Below, one piece after another: positions 16,880 to 24,475 of a stretch of DNA of 62,068 nucleotides. This stretch comes from an uncultured Acidobacteriaceae bacterium (GTDB taxonomy: Bacteria > Acidobacteriota > Terriglobia > Terriglobales > Acidobacteriaceae): assembly GCA_903842065.1 (NCBI GenBank), contig CAIMKZ010000073.1, positions 1 through 62,068 on the forward strand, in the 5' to 3' direction. The notes beneath the pieces were generated by a model. It did not search any database. It saw only the letters and a program-made list of their open reading frames with translations, and was not told where the DNA came from. The position numbers and the translations under genes are program-made. Position 1 is the stretch's first letter, and each line of letters begins with the position of its first letter.

Positions 16880-18010
16880 ATGCAATACCGCAACTTCGGC
16901 AAGCTCGACTGGAAGCCCTCCGCGCTCGGCTTCGGCTGCATGCGCCTGCCCGCGCTCGACACCCAGCGCGGCAGCCCCAACATCAACCAGCCTGAAGCCA
17001 TCCGCATGATCCGCCACGCCATCGACAACGGCGTCAACTACTGCGACACCGCATGGCCCTACCACGGCGGCAACTCCGAGCGTGTCCTCGGCGCGGCCCT
17101 GCTTGACGGCTACCGCGACCGCGTCCGCATCGCCACCAAACTCCCCACCTGGCTCGTCCAGTCATCGGAAGATTTCGACCGCTTCCTCAACGAGCAGCTC
17201 GTCAAGCTTCAGACCGACCACATCGACTTCTACCTGCTCCACAGCCTCGGCGGCGCCATCTGGCGCAACAACATCCTCGCCCACGGCATCCTCGACAAAG
17301 CCGAGCGGGCGCTGGCCGACGGACGCATCCGCAACCTCGGCTTCAGCTTTCACGACGAGTACCCGGCCTTCGAAGAGATCCTCAACGGATCAGACCTGTT
17401 CACCTTCTGCCAGATCCAGCTCAACTACATGGATACCGAGCACCAGGCCGGCCTGCGCGGCTTGCACGCCGCAGCGGATATGGGTTTGGCAGTGGTAATT
17501 ATGGAACCGCTCATGGGCGGCCGCATCGCCTCGCACCCTCCCGCAATCGGCGAAATCCTCGCCGGCCGCAGCCCCATCGAGCTGGCCCTCGACTGGGTCT
17601 GGAGCCTGCCCGAGGTCTCGGTAGTCCTGAGCGGCATGAGCAACTTCGCGCAGGTCGAGGAGAACCTCCGCCTCGCCGACGCCTCGCGCCCCGGCAAGCT
17701 CACCCCCGCCGACTACGACCTCGTCGAGCGCGTCCGCAAGGAGTACCGCTCCCGCATCCAGATTCCCTGCTCCAAGTGCGGCTACTGTATGCCCTGCCCC
17801 AACGGGATCGACATTCCACTCAACTTCGACTTCTACAACTACGCCCACACCTACGACGACCTGGGCTCGGCCCGCTACCGTTACAGCTTTTTTATGAAAG
17901 AGGGTCAGCGCGCCGGCGCATGCATCGACTGCGGCATCTGCGCGGACCTCTGCCCCCAGCACATCCCCATCCCCGAGTGGATGAAGAAGGTGCAGGCCAC
18001 GCTAGGCTAA
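16880..18010 (+). CDS. Aldo/keto reductase with C-terminal 4Fe-4S domain
   Basis: 376 aa. An AKR TIM barrel (1-290) shows the usual catalytic set: Asp/Tyr in YCDTAWPYHGG (about 54-64), Lys in IATKLPTW, His in FYLLHSLGG. The C-terminal part carries two ferredoxin-like cysteine groups, CSKCGYCMPCPNGIDIP (about 305-321) and CIDCGICADLCPQHIPIP (about 350-367). This matches the COG1453 type of oxidoreductase, whose substrates are unknown. The iron-sulfur clusters imply electron exchange with ferredoxin or flavin rather than NADPH alone. Single-gene unit followed by a hairpin. Confidence 0.85.
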   Translation: MQYRNFGKLDWKPSALGFGCMRLPALDTQRGSPNINQPEAIRMIRHAIDNGVNYCDTAWPYHGGNSERVLGAALLDGYRDRVRIATKLPTWLVQSSEDFDRFLNEQLVKLQTDHIDFYLLHSLGGAIWRNNILAHGILDKAERALADGRIRNLGFSFHDEYPAFEEILNGSDLFTFCQIQLNYMDTEHQAGLRGLHAAADMGLAVVIMEPLMGGRIASHPPAIGEILAGRSPIELALDWVWSLPEVSVVLSGMSNFAQVEENLRLADASRPGKLTPADYDLVERVRKEYRSRIQIPCSKCGYCMPCPNGIDIPLNFDFYNYAHTYDDLGSARYRYSFFMKEGQRAGACIDCGICADLCPQHIPIPEWMKKVQATLG

Positions 18011-18016
18011 GCAAAT

Positions 18017-18044
18017 AAAGCCCCACCGAAAGGCGGGACTTTTG
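18017..18044 (+). terminator. Intrinsic terminator
   Basis: AAAGCCCCACC, loop GAAA, GGCGGGACTTTT: an imperfect stem (two mismatches) with a GNRA-type loop and short U-run, 6 bp after the aldo/keto reductase stop. Confidence 0.6.
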
Positions 18045-18073
18045 AACACACATTCACTTAGGAGGGTGCCCAC

Positions 18074-18844
18074 ATGAAAAGTCTTCGGTTCCTATATGTC
18101 CTACTCATTGCTGGAACCATCCCGACGGTATCGATCGCCCAGAACACTTCGGCAACACTTTCCATTAAGCCAAAAGAAGCAAGGCCTATCATAGCGGCAG
18201 CAGCAAAGCTCAATTCATTGAATGACGATGCCGTTACGCCTTGGCACCTGGCCGCAACCTATTCGGAGTTCGACGACAAATCGAATGTCATCGACCAGGG
18301 AACAATCGACGTGTTCTGGGCGGCAACAAATCACTACAAGGTTGTGTATCAAGGATCGAAGTCTTCGTATATTTCCTATGTGACTGCAAGCGGAGTGAAT
18401 TTCACGGGCGTACAACAGCCATCTCACATTTTGGCCTACATTGCCAAAGAGTTTCTACAACCGATTCCGTTCCCTGCTGACGTTCTGAAGCACTTCAATT
18501 TTCGTATCGATTCCAAAGTGATTCAGGCGATGGAACTCCGTTGCGCAACTCTTCTCAATCCCAAACCAGAAACCGAGGGTGGCTTTCTCACGCCTATCTA
18601 TTGCCTTGACGTCGATAATCCAATCTTGCGTATTGGCAGTCATCAATTTATTACGCATCATTATGTGCGCAGCAATCACACCTTGTTCCAGGGCCGCTAT
18701 ATTCCGAATGACATTGCAATGGATGGCGACCTGGCACCGATCCTTCGCGTTCATTTGACTATTCTTGAGCCGCTTAGCGATATCAAAGCGGCAGACTACG
18801 GAAACCTGCCTCAGGTTCTCGGCTCGGCAGGCAGCCCTCCCTAG
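18074..18844 (+). CDS. Exported hypothetical protein
   Basis: 256 aa. Sec signal peptide (MKSLRFLYVLLIAGTIPTVS, then IAQ). The mature protein begins with a Lys/Ala-rich helix (ARPIIAAAAKLNSL) and then a beta-rich region (PWHLAATYSEFDDKSNVIDQ, YKVVYQGSKSSYISYV). This pattern is seen in acidobacterial exported proteins of unknown role and is loosely reminiscent of a LolA-like lipid-binding fold. GGAGG upstream of the ATG gives a strong ribosome site. The gene is AT-richer than its neighbours. I cannot assign a function. Confidence 0.65.
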   Translation: MKSLRFLYVLLIAGTIPTVSIAQNTSATLSIKPKEARPIIAAAAKLNSLNDDAVTPWHLAATYSEFDDKSNVIDQGTIDVFWAATNHYKVVYQGSKSSYISYVTASGVNFTGVQQPSHILAYIAKEFLQPIPFPADVLKHFNFRIDSKVIQAMELRCATLLNPKPETEGGFLTPIYCLDVDNPILRIGSHQFITHHYVRSNHTLFQGRYIPNDIAMDGDLAPILRVHLTILEPLSDIKAADYGNLPQVLGSAGSPP

Positions 18845-18934
18845 TCTTCTTGGACGTTGGTTCCTCCCCGACTGAGGGCAGGAGGCAATTCTCTCCCCCG
18901 CCCGCCTAACCGCATCGAATCCAACCCAAAACAT

Positions 18935-18969
18935 AAGCCCCACCTTCGTTAACGAAGATGGGGCTTTTC
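18935..18969. terminator. Bidirectional intrinsic terminator
   Basis: AAGCCCCA (18935-18942) pairs with TGGGGCTT (18959-18966), and CTTCGTT pairs with AACGAAG inside, with one mismatch between. It is followed by TTC and lies between the convergent 18074 gene and ubiA. Confidence 0.75.
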
Positions 18970-18983
18970 TGACACCTGACCTG

Positions 18984-19853
18984 TCACCTAAGAAAAACAT
19001 CCGCCGCCACAAACCCCAGAAACACAATCGCGATCACGCCGTTCATGGTGAAGAACGCCGCGTTCAGCCGGCTCAGATCCCTGGGCGAAACGATCGCGTG
19101 CTCGTAGCCGATCAGCACTACTACCGCCACAACTCCCAACCAGCCCCAAAGTCCGAAGCCAAACAAAAATCCGAACAACACCAGCAGACCCAGCATGGCC
19201 AAGTGCATCAGCCGCGCCGCCAGGAAGGCCGCGTCCAAACCCCAGGCCTGCGGCAGGCTGTTGAGGCCCGCTTTGCGGTCGTGTTCGAAGTCCTGGCAGG
19301 AGTAGAGAACGTCGAAACCGCCGGCCCAAAGCGTTACCGCCACGGTCAGCACCACGATCCGCCAATCCAGGCTCCCGCGCACCGCGATCCACGCGGCCGA
19401 GGGCGCAAGGCCCAGCGCCACGCCCAGCCCGATGTGCGACCAGCGCGTAAGCCGCTTCAGGTAGCTGTAACCCAGCAGCACCAGCAGCACCACCGGCGAA
19501 AGCATCAGCGTAAGCCGGTTCAGCTCCCCGGCGGCCAGCAGAAACACCGCCACCGCCGCCACGGTAAAGCCCAGTACGAACGACTTTGAGAGCAGCCCGG
19601 CGGGAATCGCCCGGCTCTTCGTTCTCGGGTTCTCGGCGTCCAGTTCGGCATCCGCCCAGCGGTTAAAAGCCATCGCCGCCGACCGCGCCGACACCATCGC
19701 CACCAGAACCCATCCCACAGTACGCCACGCCGGCCAGCCCCCGGCGGCCAGCAGCACCGCCGTCAACGCAAAGGGCAGAGCGAAGATCGAGTGCTCCCAC
19801 TTGATCATCTCCAGCGTTATCCGTGTCTTAGCAACAACTCCCGCCATCGGCAA
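18984..19853 (-). CDS. ubiA: UbiA-family prenyltransferase
   Basis: 289 aa integral membrane protein with about eight hydrophobic segments. It attaches a polyprenyl chain to an aromatic ring in quinone synthesis. Two Asp-rich diphosphate/Mg sites are present: NRWADAELDAENPRTKSRAIP-type sequence (about 64-84, with N-x-x-x-D-x-x-x-D), and DVLYSCQDFEHDRKAGLNSLP-type sequence (about 180-200). The second site resembles the UbiA-like enzyme of the futalosine menaquinone route (MqnP) as much as classical 4-hydroxybenzoate transferase. With no ubiquinone genes in view, a menaquinone role is quite possible. Single-gene unit. Confidence 0.82.
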   Translation of the reverse strand: MPMAGVVAKTRITLEMIKWEHSIFALPFALTAVLLAAGGWPAWRTVGWVLVAMVSARSAAMAFNRWADAELDAENPRTKSRAIPAGLLSKSFVLGFTVAAVAVFLLAAGELNRLTLMLSPVVLLVLLGYSYLKRLTRWSHIGLGVALGLAPSAAWIAVRGSLDWRIVVLTVAVTLWAGGFDVLYSCQDFEHDRKAGLNSLPQAWGLDAAFLAARLMHLAMLGLLVLFGFLFGFGLWGWLGVVAVVVLIGYEHAIVSPRDLSRLNAAFFTMNGVIAIVFLGFVAADVFLR

Positions 19854-20004
19854 ACTCCAGTTCTCACTTTAACTGAGCCACCTCACACCTAATCACTTGG
19901 TTAACCAGTAACCGGTGATACGAATCACATGAAGCCATGCAACGCCGGTGAAATGATGTGCCTGAACACCACTGAACGTACATCCATTTCCCCTGTGAGG
20001 TACT

Positions 20005-20421
20005 GTGTTAGTCCAATTTGATCCCTCTGCTTTTCTTGCCGACTCAGAATTACTCAGCGAACTGGAGAAGGTCGCTTCCAAAATCGATTGCCAGAGCGAT
20101 CGTGTCCTCTTCGAGCAGGGTGATCCCGCGGTCGGGCTATATATCGTCGGCACGGGTACCACGACCATCTCGCTCACGAGCGAGAGCAACTCCACCATCA
20201 TGAAGGTGGACGTGGTCTCCGGATCGCTCCTTGGACTGCCCGGTGTGCTCGGCAACCAGCCCTACTCGCTAACCGCCGTCGCACGCAAAGGCACACAGAT
20301 CAGCTTTGTCAGTCTGATGGACTTCTCCGCGCTCATGGAGAGCAACCCCAGCCTGTCGCTCAAGGTGCTCCAGGTGCTTGCAGCCGAAGTCCGCACCGCC
20401 CGCCGCGCACTATACGAATAG
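20005..20421 (+). CDS. Lone cyclic-nucleotide-binding domain protein
   Basis: 138 aa consisting only of a CAP/CRP effector-binding beta-roll: VLFEQGDPAVGLYIVGTGTT (about 33-52), VVSGSLLGLPGVLGNQPYSLTAVA, SLMDFSALMESNPSLSLKVL. No helix-turn-helix follows, so it cannot act as a classical CRP regulator. The phosphate-cassette arginine of true cAMP receptors is not obvious, so the ligand is uncertain. The start is GTG with GAGG four bases upstream. It lies 41 bp before plsY and may be co-transcribed, hinting at a link with membrane lipid synthesis. Confidence 0.75.
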   Translation: MLVQFDPSAFLADSELLSELEKVASKIDCQSDRVLFEQGDPAVGLYIVGTGTTTISLTSESNSTIMKVDVVSGSLLGLPGVLGNQPYSLTAVARKGTQISFVSLMDFSALMESNPSLSLKVLQVLAAEVRTARRALYE

Positions 20422-20462
20422 GCGCGCGCGCCACGGCGCTCCTGCTAAACTCAACTCCAGCT

Positions 20463-21110
20463 ATGCCACTGGCCTGCACTCTAGTTGCGATTGTTGCTTA
20501 CCTGCTGGGATCCGTCCCTATGGGCTTTGTACTCGTGCGCCTCTTCCACAAGCAGGACGTACGCTCCAGCGGCAGCGGCAACATCGGCGCAACCAACGTA
20601 CTGCGCTCGCACGGCAAAGGCCTTGGCGCGGCAACGTTTTTCCTTGACGTGCTAAAGGGCTGCATCTCCGTCTGGCTCGGCACCGCCATCTGGGCCTCGA
20701 TCAGTGTCGCCTCCTACCCCGCCTCGATGCCCATGCGCGACTTCCAGGCCATCGCCGCACTCTTCTGTGTCCTCGGCCACATCTTCCCGGTCTGGCTCAA
20801 GTTCAAGGGTGGCAAGGGCGTCGCCACCGGATTCGGTGTCTTCCTCGTCTCCGCTCCATGGGCGGCGCTGGCGGCCATCTCGGTCTTCATCCTGGTGCTC
20901 TTCTTCAGCCGATACGTCTCGCTCGCATCCATTCTCGGCGCCGCCAGCTTCCCTGTCTTCGCATACTTCTTCGTCCTCGGAGACCGCCCCCTGTTCTATA
21001 TCGTCGTGCAGATCGCCGTGGCCATCCTCATCATCTATAAGCACCACCAGAACATCGCCCGCCTGCTGGCCGGCAAGGAAAACCGTTTCGGAGCGAAAAA
21101 GACCGCATGA
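20463..21110 (+). CDS. plsY: Acyl-phosphate:glycerol-3-phosphate acyltransferase
   Basis: 215 aa polytopic membrane enzyme making 1-acylglycerol-3-phosphate from acyl phosphate, the first acylation of phospholipid synthesis. Conserved motifs: RSSGSGNIGATNVLR (about 35-49), WLKFKGGKGVATGFG (about 115-129), and a C-terminal HHQNIARLLAGKENRFG segment. Five hydrophobic helices are visible. Its last four bases overlap the gpsA start (ATGA), so translation is coupled to synthesis of its substrate. Confidence 0.95.
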   Translation: MPLACTLVAIVAYLLGSVPMGFVLVRLFHKQDVRSSGSGNIGATNVLRSHGKGLGAATFFLDVLKGCISVWLGTAIWASISVASYPASMPMRDFQAIAALFCVLGHIFPVWLKFKGGKGVATGFGVFLVSAPWAALAAISVFILVLFFSRYVSLASILGAASFPVFAYFFVLGDRPLFYIVVQIAVAILIIYKHHQNIARLLAGKENRFGAKKTA

Positions 21111-22108
21111 GCCGCATCTTCGTACTAGGTTCCGGAGCGTGGGGAACGGCTCTCGCGTTCTCGCTTGACCGCCGCGGCAGCCACCAGGTGAGCCTGTGGG
21201 CTCACAGCCTCGAGTTCGCTGAAGAGATTCGCAACGCCGGCGAAAACACCCAGTTCCTACCCGGATTTCCCCTGCCCGCCTCCATCGCCGTCACCGGCGA
21301 GTGTGAAGCCATCGCCGATGCCGACATCGTTCTCTCCGTCATCCCTTCGGAGTTTCTCCGTTCCGCCATCGCGCGCCTGCGCCCGCACATGCACTCCGGC
21401 CAGATCGTCGTAAGCGCCACCAAGGGCGTTGAAAACAACACCTACCTGCGCATGACCGAGGTCATCGCCGACTGCCTTGGGGAACTCAGCCTGCCCATCG
21501 GCGCCCTCTCCGGCCCCAGCTTCGCTCAGGAAGTCGCGCAGGGGCAGCCCACCGCGCTCACCGTCGCCTTTGCTGATACCGAGATCGCCGCCCGTATCAG
21601 AAAAGAGTTTTCCTCCGAGACCCTCCGCCTCTACACCTCCACCGACATCATCGGCGTCGAGCTTGGCGGAGCACTCAAGAACGTCATCGCCATCGCCGCC
21701 GGCATCGTAGTCGGCGTCGGACTCGGCTACAACTCCTCGGCCGGACTCATCACCCGCGGCATCGCGGAGATCACGCGCCTCGCCGTGGCCTGTGGCGCGA
21801 GCCGCGATACCCTCTCCGGCCTCTCCGGCGTCGGCGACCTCGTCCTCACCTGCACCGGCTCACTCAGCCGCAACCGAACCGTCGGTGAAAACCTCGGCAA
21901 GGGCCGCAAGCTCCCAGAGATCCTCGCCTCTCTCGGCGGCAAGGTCGCCGAAGGCGTACACACCACCCGCGCCGCCCTCGGCCTCGCCCGGCAGCGCGGT
22001 ATCGAGATGCCCATCACCGAGCAGATGGAGCTGATCCTCAACGAGGGCAAGGACCCCCGTGAAGCCATCCGCAACCTCATGCTCCGCCCCGGCAAGAACG
22101 AACTCTAG
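21107..22108 (+). CDS. gpsA: Glycerol-3-phosphate dehydrogenase (NAD(P)+)
   Basis: 333 aa cytoplasmic enzyme reducing dihydroxyacetone phosphate to sn-glycerol-3-phosphate. The Rossmann motif GSGAWGTALA starts at residue 8. The SGPSFAQEVAQGQPTA motif is at about 139-154, and the catalytic Lys region ELGGALKNVIAIAAGI at about 186-201. The C-terminal domain TRGIAEITRLAVACGA and SRNRTVGENLGKG are typical. Overlap with plsY by ATGA makes a two-gene lipid precursor operon. Confidence 0.96.
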   Translation: MSRIFVLGSGAWGTALAFSLDRRGSHQVSLWAHSLEFAEEIRNAGENTQFLPGFPLPASIAVTGECEAIADADIVLSVIPSEFLRSAIARLRPHMHSGQIVVSATKGVENNTYLRMTEVIADCLGELSLPIGALSGPSFAQEVAQGQPTALTVAFADTEIAARIRKEFSSETLRLYTSTDIIGVELGGALKNVIAIAAGIVVGVGLGYNSSAGLITRGIAEITRLAVACGASRDTLSGLSGVGDLVLTCTGSLSRNRTVGENLGKGRKLPEILASLGGKVAEGVHTTRAALGLARQRGIEMPITEQMELILNEGKDPREAIRNLMLRPGKNEL

Positions 22109-22128
22109 CAGCTCAAACAAAACCTGTA

Positions 22129-22176
22129 GGTGCCCCACCCTCGCCGCGTCTTTGTTTTTGCGGCTAGGGTGGGATC
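22129..22176. repeat. GTGCCC-tagged hairpin repeat, long type
   Basis: GGTGCCCC tag, then CCCACCCTCGCCGC (22134-22147) pairing with GCGGCTAGGGTGGG (22160-22173), one mismatch, T-rich loop. Nearly identical copies lie at 37819, 59158 and 61358. A run of ten C follows at 22176-22185. Confidence 0.85.
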
Positions 22177-22323
22177 CCCCCCCCCGACAAGCCCACTCCC
22201 ATGCGTCAACCCAATAACGCACAACACCGTCCAATCGTTTAGTGGTATGTTTAGTCACCGGTAGAGACCCGAGGTACGATCCCGGGCCGCCGGCTTTGAG
22301 TTCGATATTTTGAGGAGGACATT

Positions 22324-22737
22324 ATGAGCAGGCTATTTCGCGCATCCACCGTTTTTTCTACCGTAGTCTGTCTGGTGCTATCCGCCTTCGCCGCCGTAGC
22401 GCCAGCCCAGTCCAGCGCCTCGCTCGACAAGCACTCCCGCAAGATATACAACAAGCTCGCCAATTACCCCTCCGGGAAGTACCTCCACCTGGTCCTCATC
22501 AACGCTCCCGACGCCTACGGCGCTCTGGGAACTCTCTCGGCTTCGAGCTTCACCTTTTCAGACGCCGAATCGAACAAAACCGCCACCTTCCGCTACTCCG
22601 ACGTCGACCGCATCAAGACCGACCGGCAGACCATCGGCAAGGGTTCTGAGCCCCGCCGTATCAAGCACCTCGTTCCCATCGCCATCACCGCCGCCGCCGT
22701 AGCCGCCGGCGCGCTCACCTACCAGGCGATGAAATAA
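22324..22737 (+). CDS. Exported or membrane-anchored small hypothetical protein
   Basis: 137 aa. Signal peptide at residues 1-29 (VVCLVLSAFAAVAPAQS), a central domain with a Ser/Lys-rich start (KHSRKIYNKLANYPSGKYLH) and beta strands, and a C-terminal hydrophobic helix (HLVPIAITAAAVAAGALTYQ). TGAGGAGG upstream of the ATG is a strong ribosome site. Function unknown; similar small proteins occur next to secretion or envelope genes in acidobacteria, but nothing here confirms that. The stop lies 8 bp before a nonamer-arm element. Confidence 0.65.
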   Translation: MSRLFRASTVFSTVVCLVLSAFAAVAPAQSSASLDKHSRKIYNKLANYPSGKYLHLVLINAPDAYGALGTLSASSFTFSDAESNKTATFRYSDVDRIKTDRQTIGKGSEPRRIKHLVPIAITAAAVAAGALTYQAMK

Positions 22738-22745
22738 GCGGAAAC

Positions 22746-22901
22746 AGCGGGGTTAGCGGAACTAGCGGAGTTAGCGGGGTTGGCCTGCCACCGTATCTGC
22801 CTTCGTCAGACACCAGTGCGGTACTACGCTTTGGCCGCTACCGTTGTCGGGCCACTTCACCCCCTAACACCGCTAACTCCGCTAGTTCCACTAACCCCGC
22901 T
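22746..22901. repeat. Nonamer-arm palindromic element
   Basis: Left arm 22746-22781: AGCGGGGTT, AGCGGAACT, AGCGGAGTT, AGCGGGGTT. Right arm 22866-22901: AACACCGCT, AACTCCGCT, AGTTCCACT, AACCCCGCT. In reverse complement the right arm matches the left unit for unit with few changes. About 84 bp is enclosed. Confidence 0.9.
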
Positions 22902-22934
22902 GTCTCTACCAACCTGCTACCCTGAAGTAGAGAC
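22902..22934 (+). promoter_or_regulatory. Hairpin in the leader of the DAHP synthase gene
   Basis: GTCTCTAC (22902-22909) pairs with GTAGAGAC (22927-22934) across a 17-nt loop, 23 bp before the start codon. It is close enough to affect translation or act as part of a control site; the role is unproven. Confidence 0.35.
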
Positions 22935-22957
22935 CCCTAGCGGAGCAGCGGCCAGCC

Positions 22958-24019
22958 ATGTTTCACACTACAGAAGACATACGAATTAAACGGACGACCG
23001 TCGTCCTGCCCCCGATCTTCCTTGAGGAAGAGCGCCCAACCAGCGAAGCCGCCACCGAGACCATCTTCTCCGCGCGCGCCGCTGTTGCCGAAATCCTCAA
23101 CGGACGCGACGACCGCCTCATCGTCCTCGCCGGACCCTGCTCCATCCACGACGTCAAGGCCGCCCGCGAGTACGGCGAGCTGCTCCACAAGGCCGCGCAG
23201 GCCCACTCCCGCGACCTGCTCGTCCTCATGCGCGTCTACTTTGAGAAGCCCCGCACCACCATCGGGTGGAAGGGCCTCATCAACGATCCCCACCTCGACC
23301 AGTCCTACAAGATCAACGACGGACTCCGCCTGGCCCGCAACCTGCTCCTCGATCTCGCCGAAATGGGCGTCGCCACCGGCACCGAGTTCCTCGACATGAT
23401 CTCGCCCCAGTACATCGCCGGACTCGTCGCATGGGGCGCAATCGGCGCACGCACCTCAGAGAGCCAGGTCCACCGCGAGTTGGTCAGCGGCGTCTCCTGC
23501 CCTGTCGGATTCAAAAACGGAACCTCGGGCGACGTCCAGGTAGCCATCGACGGCGTGCTCTCGGCCGGCTACTCCCACACCTTCCTCGGCCACACCAAGC
23601 ACGGCCAGTCGGCCATCTTCATGACCAACGGCAATCCGGACTGCCACATCATCCTGCGCGGCGGTCGAAAGAGCGTCAACTACAACGCCGAAGCCGTCAC
23701 TGAGGCCGCGCACCTCATGGAACGCGCCGGCATACCCGCGCGCATCATGATCGACTTCAGCCACGCCAACTCGGCCAAGGACTACCGCCGCCAATCCGAC
23801 GTCTCCCGCGACGTCGCCGCCCAGATCGCAGCAGGAAACAAAGCCATCATGGGCGTCATGATCGAGAGCAACCTCGTCGCCGGAGCGCAGAAACTCGTCG
23901 CCGGCAAGGAACTGGTCTACGGTCAGAGCGTCACCGACGCCTGCGTCGACTGGCCCACAACTACGGCCATGTTTGACGAGCTGGCAAAAGCCGTACAGGC
24001 AAGGCGCGGCACAAAGTAG
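22958..24019 (+). CDS. aroG: 3-deoxy-7-phosphoheptulonate (DAHP) synthase, class I
   Basis: 353 aa. It condenses phosphoenolpyruvate and erythrose-4-phosphate, the entry step of the shikimate pathway. Family motifs: LIVLAGPCSIHD (about 51-62), RVYFEKPRTTIGWKGLINDP (90-109), GARTSESQVHRELVSG (166-181), KNGTSGDVQVAIDG (186-199), DFSHANSAKDYRRQ (264-277). These identify the AroF/G/H alpha type, whose isoenzymes differ in feedback by Phe, Tyr or Trp; which applies cannot be read here. The gene lies near pheA but in a separate unit. The leader contains a repeat arm and a hairpin. Confidence 0.93.
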   Translation: MFHTTEDIRIKRTTVVLPPIFLEEERPTSEAATETIFSARAAVAEILNGRDDRLIVLAGPCSIHDVKAAREYGELLHKAAQAHSRDLLVLMRVYFEKPRTTIGWKGLINDPHLDQSYKINDGLRLARNLLLDLAEMGVATGTEFLDMISPQYIAGLVAWGAIGARTSESQVHRELVSGVSCPVGFKNGTSGDVQVAIDGVLSAGYSHTFLGHTKHGQSAIFMTNGNPDCHIILRGGRKSVNYNAEAVTEAAHLMERAGIPARIMIDFSHANSAKDYRRQSDVSRDVAAQIAAGNKAIMGVMIESNLVAGAQKLVAGKELVYGQSVTDACVDWPTTTAMFDELAKAVQARRGTK

Positions 24020-24475
24020 CGTTATCGATTTTCACCCACCACAAATCTGGGTGCCCCAGGTCTGGATTTTCAGACCTGGGAAAGAACAACCCCAAACCCG
24101 TCTCTTCCAACCCCACTACAAATCTGAGGACCGGGGATTCACCAACCCACGCCAGCCGCTTCTCGCCTGCCCGCAAGCGAAATCGCCCCATCCGCTGATT
24201 GACCAGCGCTCCCACGGTTGCTAAACTTGAGAACGTAGCTTCCTGCACGGATTCCAGCAGTGAGTTGCGGCCGCCCTTCGGCTGCAGTCGCCTGCAGGTT
24301 TGTTCCAGGGACAGCAGAATCTCCGCTCGGCTCACGCCGGTCGGCCTGCGTTCGGGAAGAGCCTTGGCGAACTCGTCCGAGGGGACAGGCAAAAAGAACC
24401 TGTCATGAGGCGCCCATCGCCGTCATGATAGTCCCGGCCCGCAGGCCGGAGTTTGGAATCCCGGAGCTGGCTGTA
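24020..24475 (+). other. Leader/spacer before rpsA
   Basis: A 456-bp gap containing a tagged hairpin repeat (24049-24083). The rest is GC-rich without a believable gene. The long 5' region is compatible with a structured rpsA leader, but I cannot identify a known element. Confidence 0.4.
24049..24083. repeat. GTGCCC-tagged hairpin repeat, short type
   Basis: GGGTGCCCC tag; CCCAGGTCTG (24055-24064), loop GATTTT, CAGACCTGGG (24071-24080), then AAAG. Same layout as 31088, 31747, 37729 and 61274 with a different stem sequence. Confidence 0.85.

Noticed and set aside
24260..24475. N-terminal extension of S1 to an upstream start
   Set aside because: The translated extension is Arg/Cys/Pro-rich and unlike S1; the ATG at 24476 has a good ribosome site.
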